64,000 bases of DNA from Dolichospermum flos-aquae CCAP 1403/13F (GTDB taxonomy: Bacteria > Cyanobacteriota > Cyanobacteriia > Cyanobacteriales > Nostocaceae). The notes under the pieces were generated by a model. The model was not told where the DNA came from, searched no databases, and saw only the letters and a program-made list of their open reading frames with translations. The stretch lies in assembly GCF_012516395.1 (NCBI RefSeq), contig NZ_CP051206.1, positions 5,087,753-5,151,752 on the forward strand. The letters run 5' to 3'. Positions 35,669-45,640 of this stretch are shown piece by piece. Positions within the stretch are counted from its first letter, which is position 1; the number at the start of each line of letters is the position of its first letter. The translations under genes were made by a program, and so were the position numbers.

Positions 35669-35919
35669 GCTTCCAGAGACAGTCCATATTTTTGGTTTTG
35701 TTCGACAATAAAATCCTCTAAACTCGAAAATTGCCCTCTTTCAAAATCATCAAGCCCGCGTTGGATTCCCTTTAAAGCCTCAAAAAAATCATTATCATCC
35801 AAACTCAGCCCCAAAGTCAGAACTGCGATCGCCATTTGCGAAATATCTTGTCCGGTGCTTTCAGCCCGCTGTCGCAGCAACCCCTCAATTTTCGGTGGCA
35901 GATCGAGTGTAATGGACAT
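35665..35919 (-). CDS. Type II antitoxin, ribbon-helix-helix-like
   Basis: An 84-residue protein starting MSITLDLPPKIEGLLRQRAE, a beta strand and helix typical of ribbon-helix-helix antitoxins, then an acidic toxin-wrapping tail (DDNDFFEALKGIQRGLDDFE). It precedes and overlaps the ParE-type toxin gene, so the two form a toxin-antitoxin operon that should be autoregulated. No chromosome-maintenance gene is close by. Confidence 0.82.
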   Translation of the reverse strand: MSITLDLPPKIEGLLRQRAESTGQDISQMAIAVLTLGLSLDDNDFFEALKGIQRGLDDFERGQFSSLEDFIVEQNQKYGLSLEA

Positions 35920-36369
35920 TGTTGATTTTTCCTCAGTGATACTGGTTTTATTATAGCGATCAGCTTCTTTAGGTGTTTTAAATGGAATATATTGCAGATT
36001 AAGTTAATTAACGTAAAGTTAAATCAATAATTATTGACAAAATTAATAGATAGTGCTTGGTGTTATATTCCAAATTACTTGAGAATATTGGCGATCGCCC
36101 AATAAAACCCCAACAATAGAAACCCTTGCAAAGCGTTCCATCAATAGTTACACTTTTTAGAATATTCTCATTTTTGTTTAGCAATTACCCAAACACTCAA
36201 ACAGCTAGTTCTTGACAAAGAACTCAAACTATGGTAGTGCGTCAGTATTGCCAAACTCAAAATCAGCAATAAAAAACTCAGAGATTCTTCTGATTGACGG
36301 TTTCCGTCATGCAGAACCTCAGTAAGAAAATTGCTTTGTAAACATAACTATCCTGGAGGCTTGTAGTCA
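35920..36369. other. psbB upstream region
   Basis: 450 bases with no gene. GGAGG at 36354-36358 is the psbB ribosome site. A TTGACA box at about 36213 is present but has no properly spaced -10 partner that I would defend. A GCGATCGC site lies near 36091. Confidence 0.55.
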
Positions 36370-37896
36370 ATGGGACTACCTTGGTATCGGGTACATACAG
36401 TCGTTCTGAATGATCCAGGCCGGCTGATTTCTGTACACTTAATGCACACAGCTTTAGTAGCTGGCTGGGCAGGTTCAATGGCATTGTACGAACTAGCCGT
36501 TTATAACCCTAGTGATCCAGTTCTTAACCCCATGTGGCGACAAGGGATGTTCGTACTTCCCTTCATGGCACGTTTAGGTGTAACCGAATCTTGGGGCGGT
36601 TGGAGCGTAACTGGTGGCACAGCAGTAGACCCCGGTTTCTGGTCATTTGAAGGCGTTGCTGCGGCTCACATCGTTCTTTCTGGTTTATTATTCTTGGCTG
36701 CCGTTTGGCACTGGGTTTTCTGGGATTTGGAACTCTTTCGAGATCCTCGCACTGGTGAACCTGCGCTAGATTTGCCAAAAATGTTTGGTATTCACCTGTT
36801 CTTATCCGGTTTACTTTGTTTTGGTTTTGGTGCATTCCACCAAACTGGATTATTTGGTCCGGGAATGTGGGTATCTGATGCCTATGGCATCACTGGCAGT
36901 ATTCAGCCAGTAGCACCAGAATGGGGTCCGGCTGGATTTAACCCCTATAACCCCGGTGGCATTGTCGCTCACCACATTGCGGCTGGTGTAGTTGGTATTA
37001 TCGCGGGTTTATTCCACCTGACAGTTAGACCTCCAGAAAGGCTCTACAAAGCCCTACGGATGGGGAATATTGAAACCGTACTTTCTAGCAGTATCGCTGC
37101 TGTCTTCTTCGCTGCTTTCGTAGTAGCCGGAACTATGTGGTACGGTAACGCTGCTACCCCAATTGAACTGTTTGGACCTACCCGCTATCAGTGGGATCAA
37201 GACTACTTCCGTCAAGAAATTCAGCGTCGTGTGCAAACCAGTGTTGCTGAAGGTGATTCTTTGACCGTAGCCTGGGCAAAGATTCCTGAAAAACTGGCTT
37301 TCTACGATTATGTTGGTAATAGCCCCGCTAAAGGTGGTTTATTCCGTACAGGTCCAATGGTGAAGGGTGATGGTATTGCTGAATCTTGGCAAGGTCACGC
37401 TGTATTCACAGATGCCGAAGGACGGGAATTAACAGTTCGTCGTCTACCTAACTTCTTTGAAACCTTCCCAGTCATTTTGACCGATAAAGATGGTGTTGTC
37501 CGGGCTGACATCCCCTTCCGTCGGGCAGAATCTAGATATAGCTTTGAACAAACTGGCGTAACTGTCAGTTTCTACGGTGGTAATCTGAATGGTAAAACCT
37601 TTACAGATCCCGCTGATGTCAAGAAGTATGCCCGCAAAGCTCAAGGTGGAGAGATCTTTGAATTTGACAAAGAAACCTTGAACTCTGACGGTGTATTCCG
37701 CACATCCCCCAGAGGTTGGTTTACCTTTGGTCATGCTGTATTCGCTCTATTATTCTTCTTTGGTCACCTGTGGCATGGTTCACGGACAATTTACCGTGAT
37801 GTATTTGCCGGTGTGGAAATTGAAGAAGAACAAGTTGAATGGGGTCTTTTCCAGAAGCTGGGTGACAAGACAACTCGCCGGAGAACGGAAGCTTAA
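36370..37896 (+). CDS. psbB: Photosystem II CP47 chlorophyll-binding core protein
   Basis: A 508-residue protein, full length for CP47. It begins [20 protein letters not shown] and has six membrane helices with chlorophyll-ligating His residues ([60 protein letters not shown]). A large lumenal loop with the WFTFG region lies between helices 5 and 6. CP47 funnels excitation to the PSII reaction centre and helps hold the oxygen-evolving site. psbT follows 97 bases downstream, the usual cyanobacterial order. Confidence 0.98.
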   Translation: MGLPWYRVHTVVLNDPGRLISVHLMHTALVAGWAGSMALYELAVYNPSDPVLNPMWRQGMFVLPFMARLGVTESWGGWSVTGGTAVDPGFWSFEGVAAAHIVLSGLLFLAAVWHWVFWDLELFRDPRTGEPALDLPKMFGIHLFLSGLLCFGFGAFHQTGLFGPGMWVSDAYGITGSIQPVAPEWGPAGFNPYNPGGIVAHHIAAGVVGIIAGLFHLTVRPPERLYKALRMGNIETVLSSSIAAVFFAAFVVAGTMWYGNAATPIELFGPTRYQWDQDYFRQEIQRRVQTSVAEGDSLTVAWAKIPEKLAFYDYVGNSPAKGGLFRTGPMVKGDGIAESWQGHAVFTDAEGRELTVRRLPNFFETFPVILTDKDGVVRADIPFRRAESRYSFEQTGVTVSFYGGNLNGKTFTDPADVKKYARKAQGGEIFEFDKETLNSDGVFRTSPRGWFTFGHAVFALLFFFGHLWHGSRTIYRDVFAGVEIEEEQVEWGLFQKLGDKTTRRRTEA

Positions 37897-37993
37897 AACT
37901 TGGATCAGGTGTGAAGTAGATTTTTCTACTTCATGCTTTTTCCCCGGTTTGGTAAACTAAAATTACTGGCTCAACAGGCAGGATCTGAAAAAT

Positions 37994-38098
37994 ATGGAAA
38001 GTGTTGCTTACATCTTGATTTTAGCCCTAGCAATAGGTGTACTCTTTTTTTCAATCGCCTTCCGCGAACCCCCTCGGTTTGAGAAAAAAGATAAGTAG
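37994..38098 (+). CDS. psbT: Photosystem II PsbT
   Basis: A 34-residue protein: one transmembrane helix (MESVAYILILALAIGVLFFS) followed by IAFREPPRFEKKDK, the typical PsbT tail. PsbT lies at the PSII dimer interface and supports repair of the acceptor side. It is directly downstream of psbB and upstream of a clear hairpin, so psbB-psbT is a two-gene transcription unit. Confidence 0.95.
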   Translation: MESVAYILILALAIGVLFFSIAFREPPRFEKKDK

Positions 38099-38131
38099 TT
38101 AGTTATTCCCGATTTGTGAGGTAATATATCT

Positions 38132-38173
38132 AAAATATCCGTTGTTACTAATTATGGTAGCACCGGATATTTT
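38132..38173. terminator. Hairpin after psbB-psbT
   Basis: AAAATATCCG (38132-38141) pairs exactly with CGGATATTTT (38164-38173), 34 bases after the psbT stop. The T-rich right arm fits an intrinsic terminator for the psbB-psbT transcript. Confidence 0.65.
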
Positions 38174-38196
38174 CGTTTAGGTAATAAACCAGAATG

Positions 38197-38351
38197 TCAG
38201 AATCAGGATTAACAGGATTAGAGGATTAACAGGATTTTGTATGAAAAGTTATCTGGTAAGATTTCATATTTTGAATATTAGTGGTTTTTCTTGATCCTGT
38301 ATCCCTCGCGGGAGCGTTAGCCATACATAAATCTTTAAATCCTGATTCTGA
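38197..38351. mobile_element. MITE with 14-base perfect terminal inverted repeats
   Basis: TCAGAATCAGGATT (38197-38210) and AATCCTGATTCTGA (38338-38351) bound a 155-base non-coding segment that has further GGATTAACAGG direct repeats inside and a GC-rich repeat (ATCCCTCGCGGGAGCGTTAG, 38301-38320). The structure fits a small non-autonomous mobile repeat. No transposase of matching type is in the window. Confidence 0.7.
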
Positions 38352-38485
38352 CTACCTGAATTATTAAATCTAGTTAATAACAAATATTCTTCATATGTCA
38401 ACTTTTACAGCACTTTTAGACATTTATTGATACATTTTTTAATATTGTTTAATGAATATAAATAATAGTTTGGCATAACAAGTAC

Positions 38486-38608
38486 CTAAGAGCCTTAATT
38501 CAACAAGTCCAAAAATTACCTTTTGAACAACTGGAGGAATTAGGAGAAGCTTTGTTAGATTTTACTTCAGTTACAGATTTACAAACTTGGTTACAATCTA
38601 CTAATTAA
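38486..38608 (+). pseudogene. C-terminal remnant of a DUF4351 protein
   Basis: A 40-codon fragment ending LEELGEALLDFTSVTDLQTW then a short tail. It is almost identical to the C-terminus of the broken gene at 38706-39984. It lacks everything upstream. It is most likely what remains of a tandem paralogue after deletion. Confidence 0.7.
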
Positions 38609-38705
38609 TATCACTTTGTTTAGTTTGAGCGATCGCATTTCTAGTAGCGATCGCCATTACCCCAAAAATGTTAAATTAATATATGTATTAGCAAAAGTCG
38701 AATAA

Positions 38706-39984
38706 ATGACGAGATTTATACATGACCAATTCGCCAAAGATTATTTAGAAGAACTACTAAAACCTTATGGAAAAGTAGAAGCACCTAGTCATGTATCTGG
38801 AGAAGTACGAGAAATAGATGTGTTATTTACACCATTTCCTGAACAAAAAGCCGATATAGCATCATTAGGGTTATTAGGTAAACTAGCCACCACACCTGCC
38901 ATATTTGAACCATTTCGCAACCCAGCCTCAACAGAAGAAATATGTGATTGTCTATTAAAATTATTAGAAGTTAGAGGTGCATTAAAACGAGAAGCAAAAC
39001 GTAATGCAACCAAAATAGCAGAAAGTAATTTTCGTGAACTACCTACACTTCCCTTGCGGGTAAGTATAGGCTTCCTACCCAGTTAACAGCTTTTTGCTTG
39101 CTCTTCGAGAACAACAAGACTGATGTTAAGGCGATAGGCTGACCCCTCGTTCCAAAGGCAAAATCAAGGTTAATCAACAAAAATGATCATGTATCTAGCT
39201 TGGTTATCGCTATTCTCTCGCCTTGCCGAGATATTCAATTCATAACACAAATTTTGTGAATTGTCTCCATGTTTTCCTTCCTTGCTGTCGCGTTGGTCGG
39301 AAAACCGTCGTCAATTCACGCGCAATTCATCCCCCGCTGCCCTATCGGGTCAGACGTGGGGCTTCTGTCGGTTAAGCTAAATTATGGATTCTCACACCCA
39401 CAGCGTCTCAGAAACTGCTATCAGGATTTCATGGTACATTGGAATCAGATTCTTTACCAGGAATATACTATTTACCAGAGTCTTTCCGCGCAGCAATTAT
39501 TGTCATTCATCAATTACCACCTATTCCAGAAACATTGTGGTTAAGACTTTTGGGAAGAGGAACGGTACAAAAACGAGCAATTGATGAATTAGCTGCGTTA
39601 CCATCAAATCAGCCTTATGTGAAAATCACATTAGAATTACTTTACAACCTGCAACAGAACTTGAGAATAAATCAAAGTCCAGAAATAGAAGCAGAAGATA
39701 GGGAGTTGATTATGAGATTAGCACCACTTTACCAACAAGAGCGAGAACTCGCTAGACAAGAAGGACTACAAGAAGGACTGCAACAAGGAGAACAACGAGG
39801 ACTACAACAAGGAGAACAACTTCTGATTATCCGTCAGTTAAATCGCCGCATTGGTACAATGGACTCATCATTGATTCAACAAGTCCAAAAATTACCTGTT
39901 GCACAACTAGAGGAATTAGGAGAAGCCTTGTTAGATTTTACCTCAGTTACAGATTTACAAACTTGGTTACAATCTGTTAGCTAA
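38706..39984 (+). pseudogene. DUF4351/Rpn-type PD-(D/E)XK protein gene split by an insertion
   Basis: The first part (38706-39050) encodes MTRFIHDQFAKDYLEELLKP through REIDVLFTPF and ends in NFRELPTL. The second part (39385-39984) resumes in the correct sense with WILTPTASQKLLSGF, LPESFRAAIIVIHQL, a Gln/Glu-rich coiled segment (EGLQEGLQQGEQRGLQQGEQ) and the DUF4351 tail. If the 334 bases between are removed the two parts join exactly in frame. The family is related to recombination-promoting nucleases (PDDEXK) that are common in cyanobacteria. As it stands the product stops shortly into the insertion, so the gene is inactivated. Confidence 0.82.
39051..39384. mobile_element. ~334-base IS-derived insertion (IS200/IS605-like ends, no transposase)
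   Basis: Inserted exactly between codons for Thr-Leu and Trp of the DUF4351 gene. It starts CCCTTGCGGGTAAGT with a GGGTA...TACCC hairpin and ends with GC-rich inverted repeats (CCCC...GGGG) and GGTTAAGCTAAATTA. There is no target duplication, as expected for IS200/IS605-type insertion. It encodes no intact protein. It looks like a deletion derivative that kept only the ends. Confidence 0.6.
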
Positions 39985-40395
39985 TCTTTTTCAAAAGACC
40001 GTTTATGATGTTTTCATGACTTTATGAAGAATGGCTCTACCCTTCCCTTTATGTACAACAACATTTATTGTAGGTTGGGTTGACGCTCATGTTACCCAAC
40101 ATTGGCGGTAGAACATAAAGAATTGAAAACTTTTTGATTTTGTCCCGCGAAAATGGGTATCGGGGGGGTTGACAATTGATTTCAAATTTGTTATCATAAA
40201 CTTGATAAGGAAGAACTATCTTAAAATTATATTCCAAAAAATCCCGCAAGGTGTAAGATAAACTTTTCTGCCTTGACCGTATGTTGCGTTGCTTTGCCCA
40301 ACATAGGAATCTGCGTCCTAATTCCCTCGCCAAAGGTACAAGATATGGGTAAGATAAATTAGTTGCTATTTACCAAACCCCTGGGAGTTAGTTCT
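39985..40395. other. Repeat-bearing spacer upstream of psbI
   Basis: No gene is supported. It contains GTTGGGT...ACCCAAC (40074-40100) and a related TTGCGTTGC...GCCCAACA segment (about 40263-40305), both of a type widespread in cyanobacteria. The right end should hold the psbI promoter. Confidence 0.5.
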
Positions 40396-40512
40396 ATGTT
40401 GAGTTTAAAAATCGCTGTTTATATTGTGGTCGGCTTCTTTGTCAGCCTTTTCATATTCGGGTTTTTGTCCAATGACCCAGCCCGCAACCCTGGCCGTCGG
40501 GACGCAGAATAA
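40396..40512 (+). CDS. psbI: Photosystem II PsbI
   Basis: A 38-residue protein with one helix, [20 protein letters not shown], then [15 protein letters not shown], the typical PsbI tail. PsbI binds at the outer face of D1 and is needed for early PSII assembly. It has its own terminator downstream and is not linked to other psb genes here. Confidence 0.95.
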   Translation: MLSLKIAVYIVVGFFVSLFIFGFLSNDPARNPGRRDAE

Positions 40513-40536
40513 ATATCCAACAAATCACCCCTAGTG

Positions 40537-40588
40537 GCTGGAAGGTAGAAAGAGGCTAATATGTAATTCAACCTTCCGGCTATTTTTT
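40537..40588 (+). terminator. Intrinsic terminator of psbI
   Basis: GCTGGAAGGT (40537-40546) pairs with ACCTTCCGGC (40571-40580) with one G-U pair, followed by TATTTTTT. It lies 25 bases past psbI and just before the DUF3769 gene. Confidence 0.75.
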
Positions 40589-40610
40589 GCTTTTTGGTCA
40601 GCTTGAACAT

Positions 40611-43001
40611 ATGTTTCATCCAGTATTGTCGCCTCAGCTACCTCCAAGTCTTGAATCTTTAAAACCTATTGATCATCTCGCTTCTGCTACTGTTGTCAAG
40701 ATTAAAACTGATAGACGAAAACTGATAATTGTCGGTAAAAATCAGGATAATAAGTATCAATTAAATATCAGCCTAGTCAAGAAAGATGTTGTTACGAAAG
40801 CTTCTTCATCTTCACCAGAAAACTTAGCGCCCCAGTCTTTACCCACCTATCCTCAAGTCAACGGTGAAGTTAGTCATAAAAATCAATTATTTCTTGATAA
40901 ATCGGTAGTTTTAGCAGCCACACCAATTCCCCCAACTGAGTCCGGTAATGTGAATTTACAGGAATCTGGAGGAAAATTTGATCTGTCTGTTGGTGACAAG
41001 AAACCTGCGGCTGCACCAGTCCAAAATCTGATTGAATTCAAGCTGAGAAATCCCGAAAATCGAGAGTCAACACCGACTACTGTGGAATTTCCGCCGTCAC
41101 CCCAACTCCCACAAGTAGAGAAGATTCCCGCGGGGAAAGGCAGAGTTGTGGAGGTAATTGCCGATCGCCAGGAGTATGATGAGCAAAGGCGAATTGTCAC
41201 GGCTGATGGTAATGTCGTGGTCAGATTTGATGGAGCAGTGATTGATGCCGATAGTTTGCACATCAATTTGGATAATTTGATTGCGGTGGGGGAAGGTAAT
41301 GTAGCTTTGACTAGAGGTAATCAGGTACTGCAAGGAAAACGTTTTACTTATAATTTTATTCAAGATAATGGGGAGTTGGAAAACGGTAAAGGTGAACTTT
41401 ATATCCCCACCACAGGTACAGATTTTGCTTTTTCACCGTCGCTTCCTACAGATATTACAGCGGGTGGTGTCCCTAGTCGCCCTTTAAGTAATCGAATCCG
41501 CGCCAACCAGCCTGTAACTGGTGTCAGCAGTCCAGGGGGCATAGAATTTGGTGCTAGTGGTCAATCTGATGCCCGAAATGTGGCCTCACCTAAATTTGGT
41601 GGTGTTGTCAAGCGGTTACGTTTTGAAGCCCAACGGATTGAATTTTATCCGCGAGGTTTTCAAGCGCAAGATGTCAGAATTACGAATGATCCTTTTTCAC
41701 CACCGGAACTAGAAGTTAGGGCGGAACAGGTGACGGTGACGCGAGAAGCACCTTTAATAGACCGGATTGTTACCCAGCGTCAACGGTTGGTTTTTGATCA
41801 AAAAGTTGTTGTTCCTATTCCTATTAATAGTCGGAAAATAGATCGTCGCCCGCGACAGGTAAATACTACTATTGTCTCTCCGGGTTTTGATAATGGTAAA
41901 CGGGGTGGTTTGTATGTAGAACGCAGTTTTGAACCGATTAATACTGATCAAAAACGCTGGACTATTATCCCCCAGTTCTATGTGCAAAGGGCGTTTAAAG
42001 ATAGTGGGAATGTGGCCAGTTTATTTGGTGTCAAGAGCAAGCTGAATGCTGTTCTTGGTCCCAAAACTGTTCTGGAAGGTACGGGAGAGTTAACTAGTTT
42101 TGATTTCGATCAGGTGGAAGATAGTTTGCGTGGAAGTTTGCGGTTACGCCAAATATTGGGTAATGTCAATCCTTATACATTGAGTTTAGAATCTAGTTAC
42201 CGCGATCGCTTGTATAATGGTAGTCTTGGCTATCAAACTGTACAAAGTAGTATCGGTGGAATTATCTCTTCTCCCATTATTCCTTTAGGCAAAAGCGGCA
42301 TCAATCTTAGCTATCAAGGTGGCGCTCAATATATAGATGCAAACACGGATCGTCAAGATTTACTCTCCCCAGTGCGGAAAAATGATCGGATTTCGCTGAG
42401 TCGTTTACAAGGAAGTGTGGCTTTGAGTGGTGGTATCAATTTGTGGCAAGGGAAACCATTGGCAGCTACAGCGACTGAGGGACTAAAATATACATCTAAT
42501 CCTGTTGTACCGTATTTGCAAGCGATCGCAGGTATCACGGGAACTACTAGCTATTATGGTAGCAGCGACAACCAAAGCACTTTAACTGGGACTATGGGTT
42601 TAGTAGGACAGATTGGGAATTTTTCTCGCCCTTACTTAGATTATACCGCCTTTAATCTCACCTATTCCCAGGGAACTAACAGCGGTTTATCACCTTTTCT
42701 CTTTGACCGTTTAGTTGATAATAAAGTCCTGAATGCGGGTCTTTCTCAGCAACTTTATGGATCGTTCCGGCTAGGTTTGCAAACATCCATTAACCTAGAT
42801 ACAGGTAAAGCTACTAGCACTGATTATATTATGGAATATAGCCGTCGCACCTATGGTATTAGCCTGCGTTACAATCCTGTTCTCCAGTTAGGTGGCTTTA
42901 GTATTCGTATTAGTGACTTTAATTGGACAGGTGGTACAGATCCATTTTCTAATGGAGAAGTTAAACCCGTTGTTGGTGGTGTAGTCAGTCAGGATAATTA
43001 A
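40611..43001 (+). CDS. DUF3769/LptD-like outer-membrane protein
   Basis: A 796-residue protein from the ATG at 40611 (MFHPVLSPQLPPSLESLKP); an upstream TTG at 40587 overlaps the psbI terminator and is unlikely. After a Pro/Ser-rich N-terminal third comes an OstA/LptA-like beta segment (VEVIADRQEYDEQRRIVTAD, GNVVVRFDGAVIDADSLHIN, GEGNVALTRGNQVLQGKRFTY). A long region rich in alternating beta strands follows, ending in typical barrel-like sequence. This matches cyanobacterial DUF3769 proteins, considered the LptD-type LPS translocon. It would insert lipopolysaccharide in the outer membrane. Confidence 0.8.
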   Translation: MFHPVLSPQLPPSLESLKPIDHLASATVVKIKTDRRKLIIVGKNQDNKYQLNISLVKKDVVTKASSSSPENLAPQSLPTYPQVNGEVSHKNQLFLDKSVVLAATPIPPTESGNVNLQESGGKFDLSVGDKKPAAAPVQNLIEFKLRNPENRESTPTTVEFPPSPQLPQVEKIPAGKGRVVEVIADRQEYDEQRRIVTADGNVVVRFDGAVIDADSLHINLDNLIAVGEGNVALTRGNQVLQGKRFTYNFIQDNGELENGKGELYIPTTGTDFAFSPSLPTDITAGGVPSRPLSNRIRANQPVTGVSSPGGIEFGASGQSDARNVASPKFGGVVKRLRFEAQRIEFYPRGFQAQDVRITNDPFSPPELEVRAEQVTVTREAPLIDRIVTQRQRLVFDQKVVVPIPINSRKIDRRPRQVNTTIVSPGFDNGKRGGLYVERSFEPINTDQKRWTIIPQFYVQRAFKDSGNVASLFGVKSKLNAVLGPKTVLEGTGELTSFDFDQVEDSLRGSLRLRQILGNVNPYTLSLESSYRDRLYNGSLGYQTVQSSIGGIISSPIIPLGKSGINLSYQGGAQYIDANTDRQDLLSPVRKNDRISLSRLQGSVALSGGINLWQGKPLAATATEGLKYTSNPVVPYLQAIAGITGTTSYYGSSDNQSTLTGTMGLVGQIGNFSRPYLDYTAFNLTYSQGTNSGLSPFLFDRLVDNKVLNAGLSQQLYGSFRLGLQTSINLDTGKATSTDYIMEYSRRTYGISLRYNPVLQLGGFSIRISDFNWTGGTDPFSNGEVKPVVGGVVSQDN

Positions 43002-43052
43002 AAATCAGGAGTTAGGTCCATCATTTTTATCTTGACAAGCTACTAGATCAAC

Positions 43053-43087
43053 TAGATCCCCGACTTCTTGGAGAAGTCGGGGATCTA
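43053..43087. repeat. Second copy of the GATCCCCGACTTCTT palindrome
   Basis: TAGATCCCCGACTTCTTG pairs with AGAAGTCGGGGATCTA. It is the same dispersed palindrome as at 31152 and lies between the convergent DUF3769 and SagB-type genes, where it could serve as a two-way terminator. Confidence 0.85.
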
Positions 43088-43092
43088 AACTC

Positions 43093-44625
43093 CTATCTAG
43101 GTTTTCCTAATGTCGTAATGTAGATAACTGCTTCATCCGTAGGGATACCCAATACTTCATTTACTTGGTCATCAAAAAAGCCAGCGATACCACTCACACC
43201 TAAGTTCAGACGAATAGCTGCTAAATTCAGCCTTTGTCCGAAAATACCTGCATCTAGGTGTAAATAACGGTAAACACGATCTCCATATTGAGCGATCGCA
43301 TTTTTCAAATCAGCAGTATGAAATAATACTGCCCCTGCATCTCTCCCTAATTCCTGTTGCAAACAGAGAAAATATAACTCCCGACGGCAATTTTTAAAGC
43401 GAATTTGCCGTAATTCTTGGGCTTTAGGTGCGTAATAATAACAGCCTGGATCTAATCCTTGCACTCCAGAAACAACAACAAATGTTTCTATTAAATTCAA
43501 GTCAAAATAATCAGGTTGGGGATCTAAATCTTGGTCAATGTAATTTTGTGGTTGATAAGTAAAATCAAGTAAAGCTTTCAGTTCATCAAAACTTAAATCA
43601 TCACCAGTATAAGCACGAGTAGAACGGCGTTTATAGATAGTATTTGATAATTCTGATAAATTTTCTCCCCAAAAAATTGGTGTAGTTCGAGTCGAAAATT
43701 TTTCACAAAAAGGAAAATTGTATTTGTCTTCTAAAGATTTTTCTGATGGCACAGTTGGTAAATTTAACTTACCACCGGTACTAGCTGGAATTTGGGTGTT
43801 TAAATGAAAATATTTCAGTAGTTCACCATCAGGAATAGATGGATAATTAGTTGCAGTCGTAGAGGGTAAAGCCGTGCGTCCTAAAGGTAAATTTTGGCTC
43901 ACATCTAACAAATCTGCCAAAGCTAAAACAGCAGTTGTTCCTTCTTGTTCATGATCAATATAAAGTAATTCATTAACAGCTTCATCAGCAAAACCGCCAA
44001 TTAAATGAGAGCGATAATCGGCAATATTACAAGCTAATTGAATATTACTTAAAAGATGCCCAGTGTCGAGAAAAATTCGCCGATAAGCCCTGTCTTCATA
44101 ACGCCAAGCGGAACGATAAAAGACCGCAGTGGTAATAATAGCTAATTGGGTATTTTCTAGGGAAGGATGCCAAAAACAAGCTGCTTGTAAAGTTTGCCAA
44201 ACATCACTTTCCCAAAAGTGCATTAAAGAATGAGTTCGACATTGATAATTATAAAGTCCTGGTGGTAATAATGGCGTACCGCGAGAAACTAAATATACTT
44301 CAGCCGGATATAACCCTCCCGCACTGGGCGCAGAACGTAAGTATACTGTATTACCCAAAGAAGGCATTTTTGCCGTGAGTCCATAACTGTGAAATAATAG
44401 TTGAGAAAGTCGCCACCACCATTTGGTATCTTGTTTATTAGCAACAGTTGCCGCTGTTTCTTGCAGATAGGGTTTGAGGTCTATATCAGAGCCAATTTTG
44501 TACTCTTTGAACGGTACTGGTTGTTTATTCCAGTCTAAATTACGACCTTTACCAGCCAGGGTTTCTGGGTGGTACTTAGTCCGGTCGTGATAGTGTTGGG
44601 AAATGGATTGTTCTATTTCTGGCAT
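43093..44625 (-). CDS. SagB/ThcOx-type oxidoreductase (double nitroreductase fold)
   Basis: A 510-residue protein with two nitroreductase-like halves: about 60-240 (LRSAPSAGGLYPAEVYLV, RRIFLDTGHLLSNIQLAC) and about 325-508 (YKRRSTRAYTGDDLSFDELKALL, YLHLDAGIFGQRLNLAAIRL, FFDDQVNEVLGIPTDE). This is the SagB/ThcOx family of FMN oxidoreductases, which oxidise azolines in RiPP maturation but also occur alone. No YcaO cyclase or precursor peptide is found nearby, so a stand-alone redox role is as likely. Confidence 0.88.
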   Translation of the reverse strand: MPEIEQSISQHYHDRTKYHPETLAGKGRNLDWNKQPVPFKEYKIGSDIDLKPYLQETAATVANKQDTKWWWRLSQLLFHSYGLTAKMPSLGNTVYLRSAPSAGGLYPAEVYLVSRGTPLLPPGLYNYQCRTHSLMHFWESDVWQTLQAACFWHPSLENTQLAIITTAVFYRSAWRYEDRAYRRIFLDTGHLLSNIQLACNIADYRSHLIGGFADEAVNELLYIDHEQEGTTAVLALADLLDVSQNLPLGRTALPSTTATNYPSIPDGELLKYFHLNTQIPASTGGKLNLPTVPSEKSLEDKYNFPFCEKFSTRTTPIFWGENLSELSNTIYKRRSTRAYTGDDLSFDELKALLDFTYQPQNYIDQDLDPQPDYFDLNLIETFVVVSGVQGLDPGCYYYAPKAQELRQIRFKNCRRELYFLCLQQELGRDAGAVLFHTADLKNAIAQYGDRVYRYLHLDAGIFGQRLNLAAIRLNLGVSGIAGFFDDQVNEVLGIPTDEAVIYITTLGKPR

Positions 44626-44785
44626 AGTAATTTTAATATCCTTGTAGTCCTACTCTTGATTTTGACATTTATTAGTTCCATTAATTCGTGCTAATCAGTA
44701 CAATCATCAAAATTAAAAATTAACCCCAAAAAAGTTATCTTTCTGTTAGAATCCCGAATCACCTATCCTGGAGAAGATTGACCAA

Positions 44786-45625
44786 ATGATGCCTGTACGT
44801 CAAACTTTATCAACATCTGATATTCAACTTTCTTATTTAGAATGGAGTCAAGGTCAAGAACCATTACTGTTATTACATGGTATGGCTGATCATGCTTTGG
44901 TTTGGTCTAGTTTGGGAGATTATTTAGCAGCAGATTATCATATAGTTGCGCCAGATATGCGTGGTCATGGTGAAAGTAGTAAGCCAGAACAAGATTATAC
45001 CTTTGCCAGTGCAATTTCCGATCTAGAAGCATTAATGGATAAACTAGGATGGTCTGCGGCTCATATTGTCAGTCATTCCTGGACAGGAAAATTAGCCGCT
45101 ATTTGGGCTAGAGAGAACCCAGCTAGGTTAAAAAGTATCACATTAGTAGATCCCATTTTCATCTGGAAAATGCCTAGTTTCCTAAAAATCACATTTCCCC
45201 TGTTGTATCGTGTTTTACCCTTTCTGAAAAGCATGGGACCATTTGCAAGTTACGAGGAAGCTGAACAAAAAATTAAACAACTCAGTCAATATCAAAATTG
45301 GAGTTCTTTGCAACAGCAAGTTTTTCAAGCCGCAATTGAAGAAAAACCCAACGGTACTTGGGGTAGCAAATTTACCATAGCAGCCCGTGATGGCATTTTC
45401 GACGCAGTCATGGAAATACCAGGTTTTATTCACCCAGTTGACACACCTGCCCTCTTTATACAACCAGAAAAAGGTGTAAACCGCCAAAATTGGCAAATTC
45501 AACCTTACAAAACCAACCTTAAAAACTTAAATTTGTGTCAAGTTCCCGGAAATCATTGGCCATTTCTAACCAACCCCACAGAATTTAATCAAACAGTTGC
45601 CACTTTTTTAGCAGCACAAACATGA
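44786..45625 (+). CDS. Alpha/beta hydrolase
   Basis: A 279-residue alpha/beta hydrolase. LLLHGMADHALVW is the oxyanion-hole region, VSHSWTGKLA contains the nucleophile Ser, and PGNHWPFL the catalytic His. The PDMRGHGESSKP motif is typical of the haloperoxidase/epoxide hydrolase-like group. The substrate is unknown. The upstream TATCCTGGAGAAGA is a good ribosome site for the ATG pair at 44786/44789. Divergent from SagB and followed by a kinase gene. Confidence 0.88.
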   Translation: MMPVRQTLSTSDIQLSYLEWSQGQEPLLLLHGMADHALVWSSLGDYLAADYHIVAPDMRGHGESSKPEQDYTFASAISDLEALMDKLGWSAAHIVSHSWTGKLAAIWARENPARLKSITLVDPIFIWKMPSFLKITFPLLYRVLPFLKSMGPFASYEEAEQKIKQLSQYQNWSSLQQQVFQAAIEEKPNGTWGSKFTIAARDGIFDAVMEIPGFIHPVDTPALFIQPEKGVNRQNWQIQPYKTNLKNLNLCQVPGNHWPFLTNPTEFNQTVATFLAAQT

Positions 45626-45640
45626 GATAATTTCTAACTT

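Noticed and set aside
36213..36240. Sigma-70 promoter for psbB from TTGACA near 36213
   Set aside because: No -10 box at proper spacing; the nearest TATGGT is only about 12 bases away.
40049..40333. 94-codon minus-strand frame upstream of psbI
   Set aside because: It runs through dispersed repeats, lacks a ribosome site and has no recognisable sequence.
43093..44625. RiPP biosynthesis cluster based on the SagB-type gene
   Set aside because: No YcaO cyclase, precursor peptide or dedicated exporter is adjacent; the nearby ABC exporter is 3 kb away and belongs with other genes.
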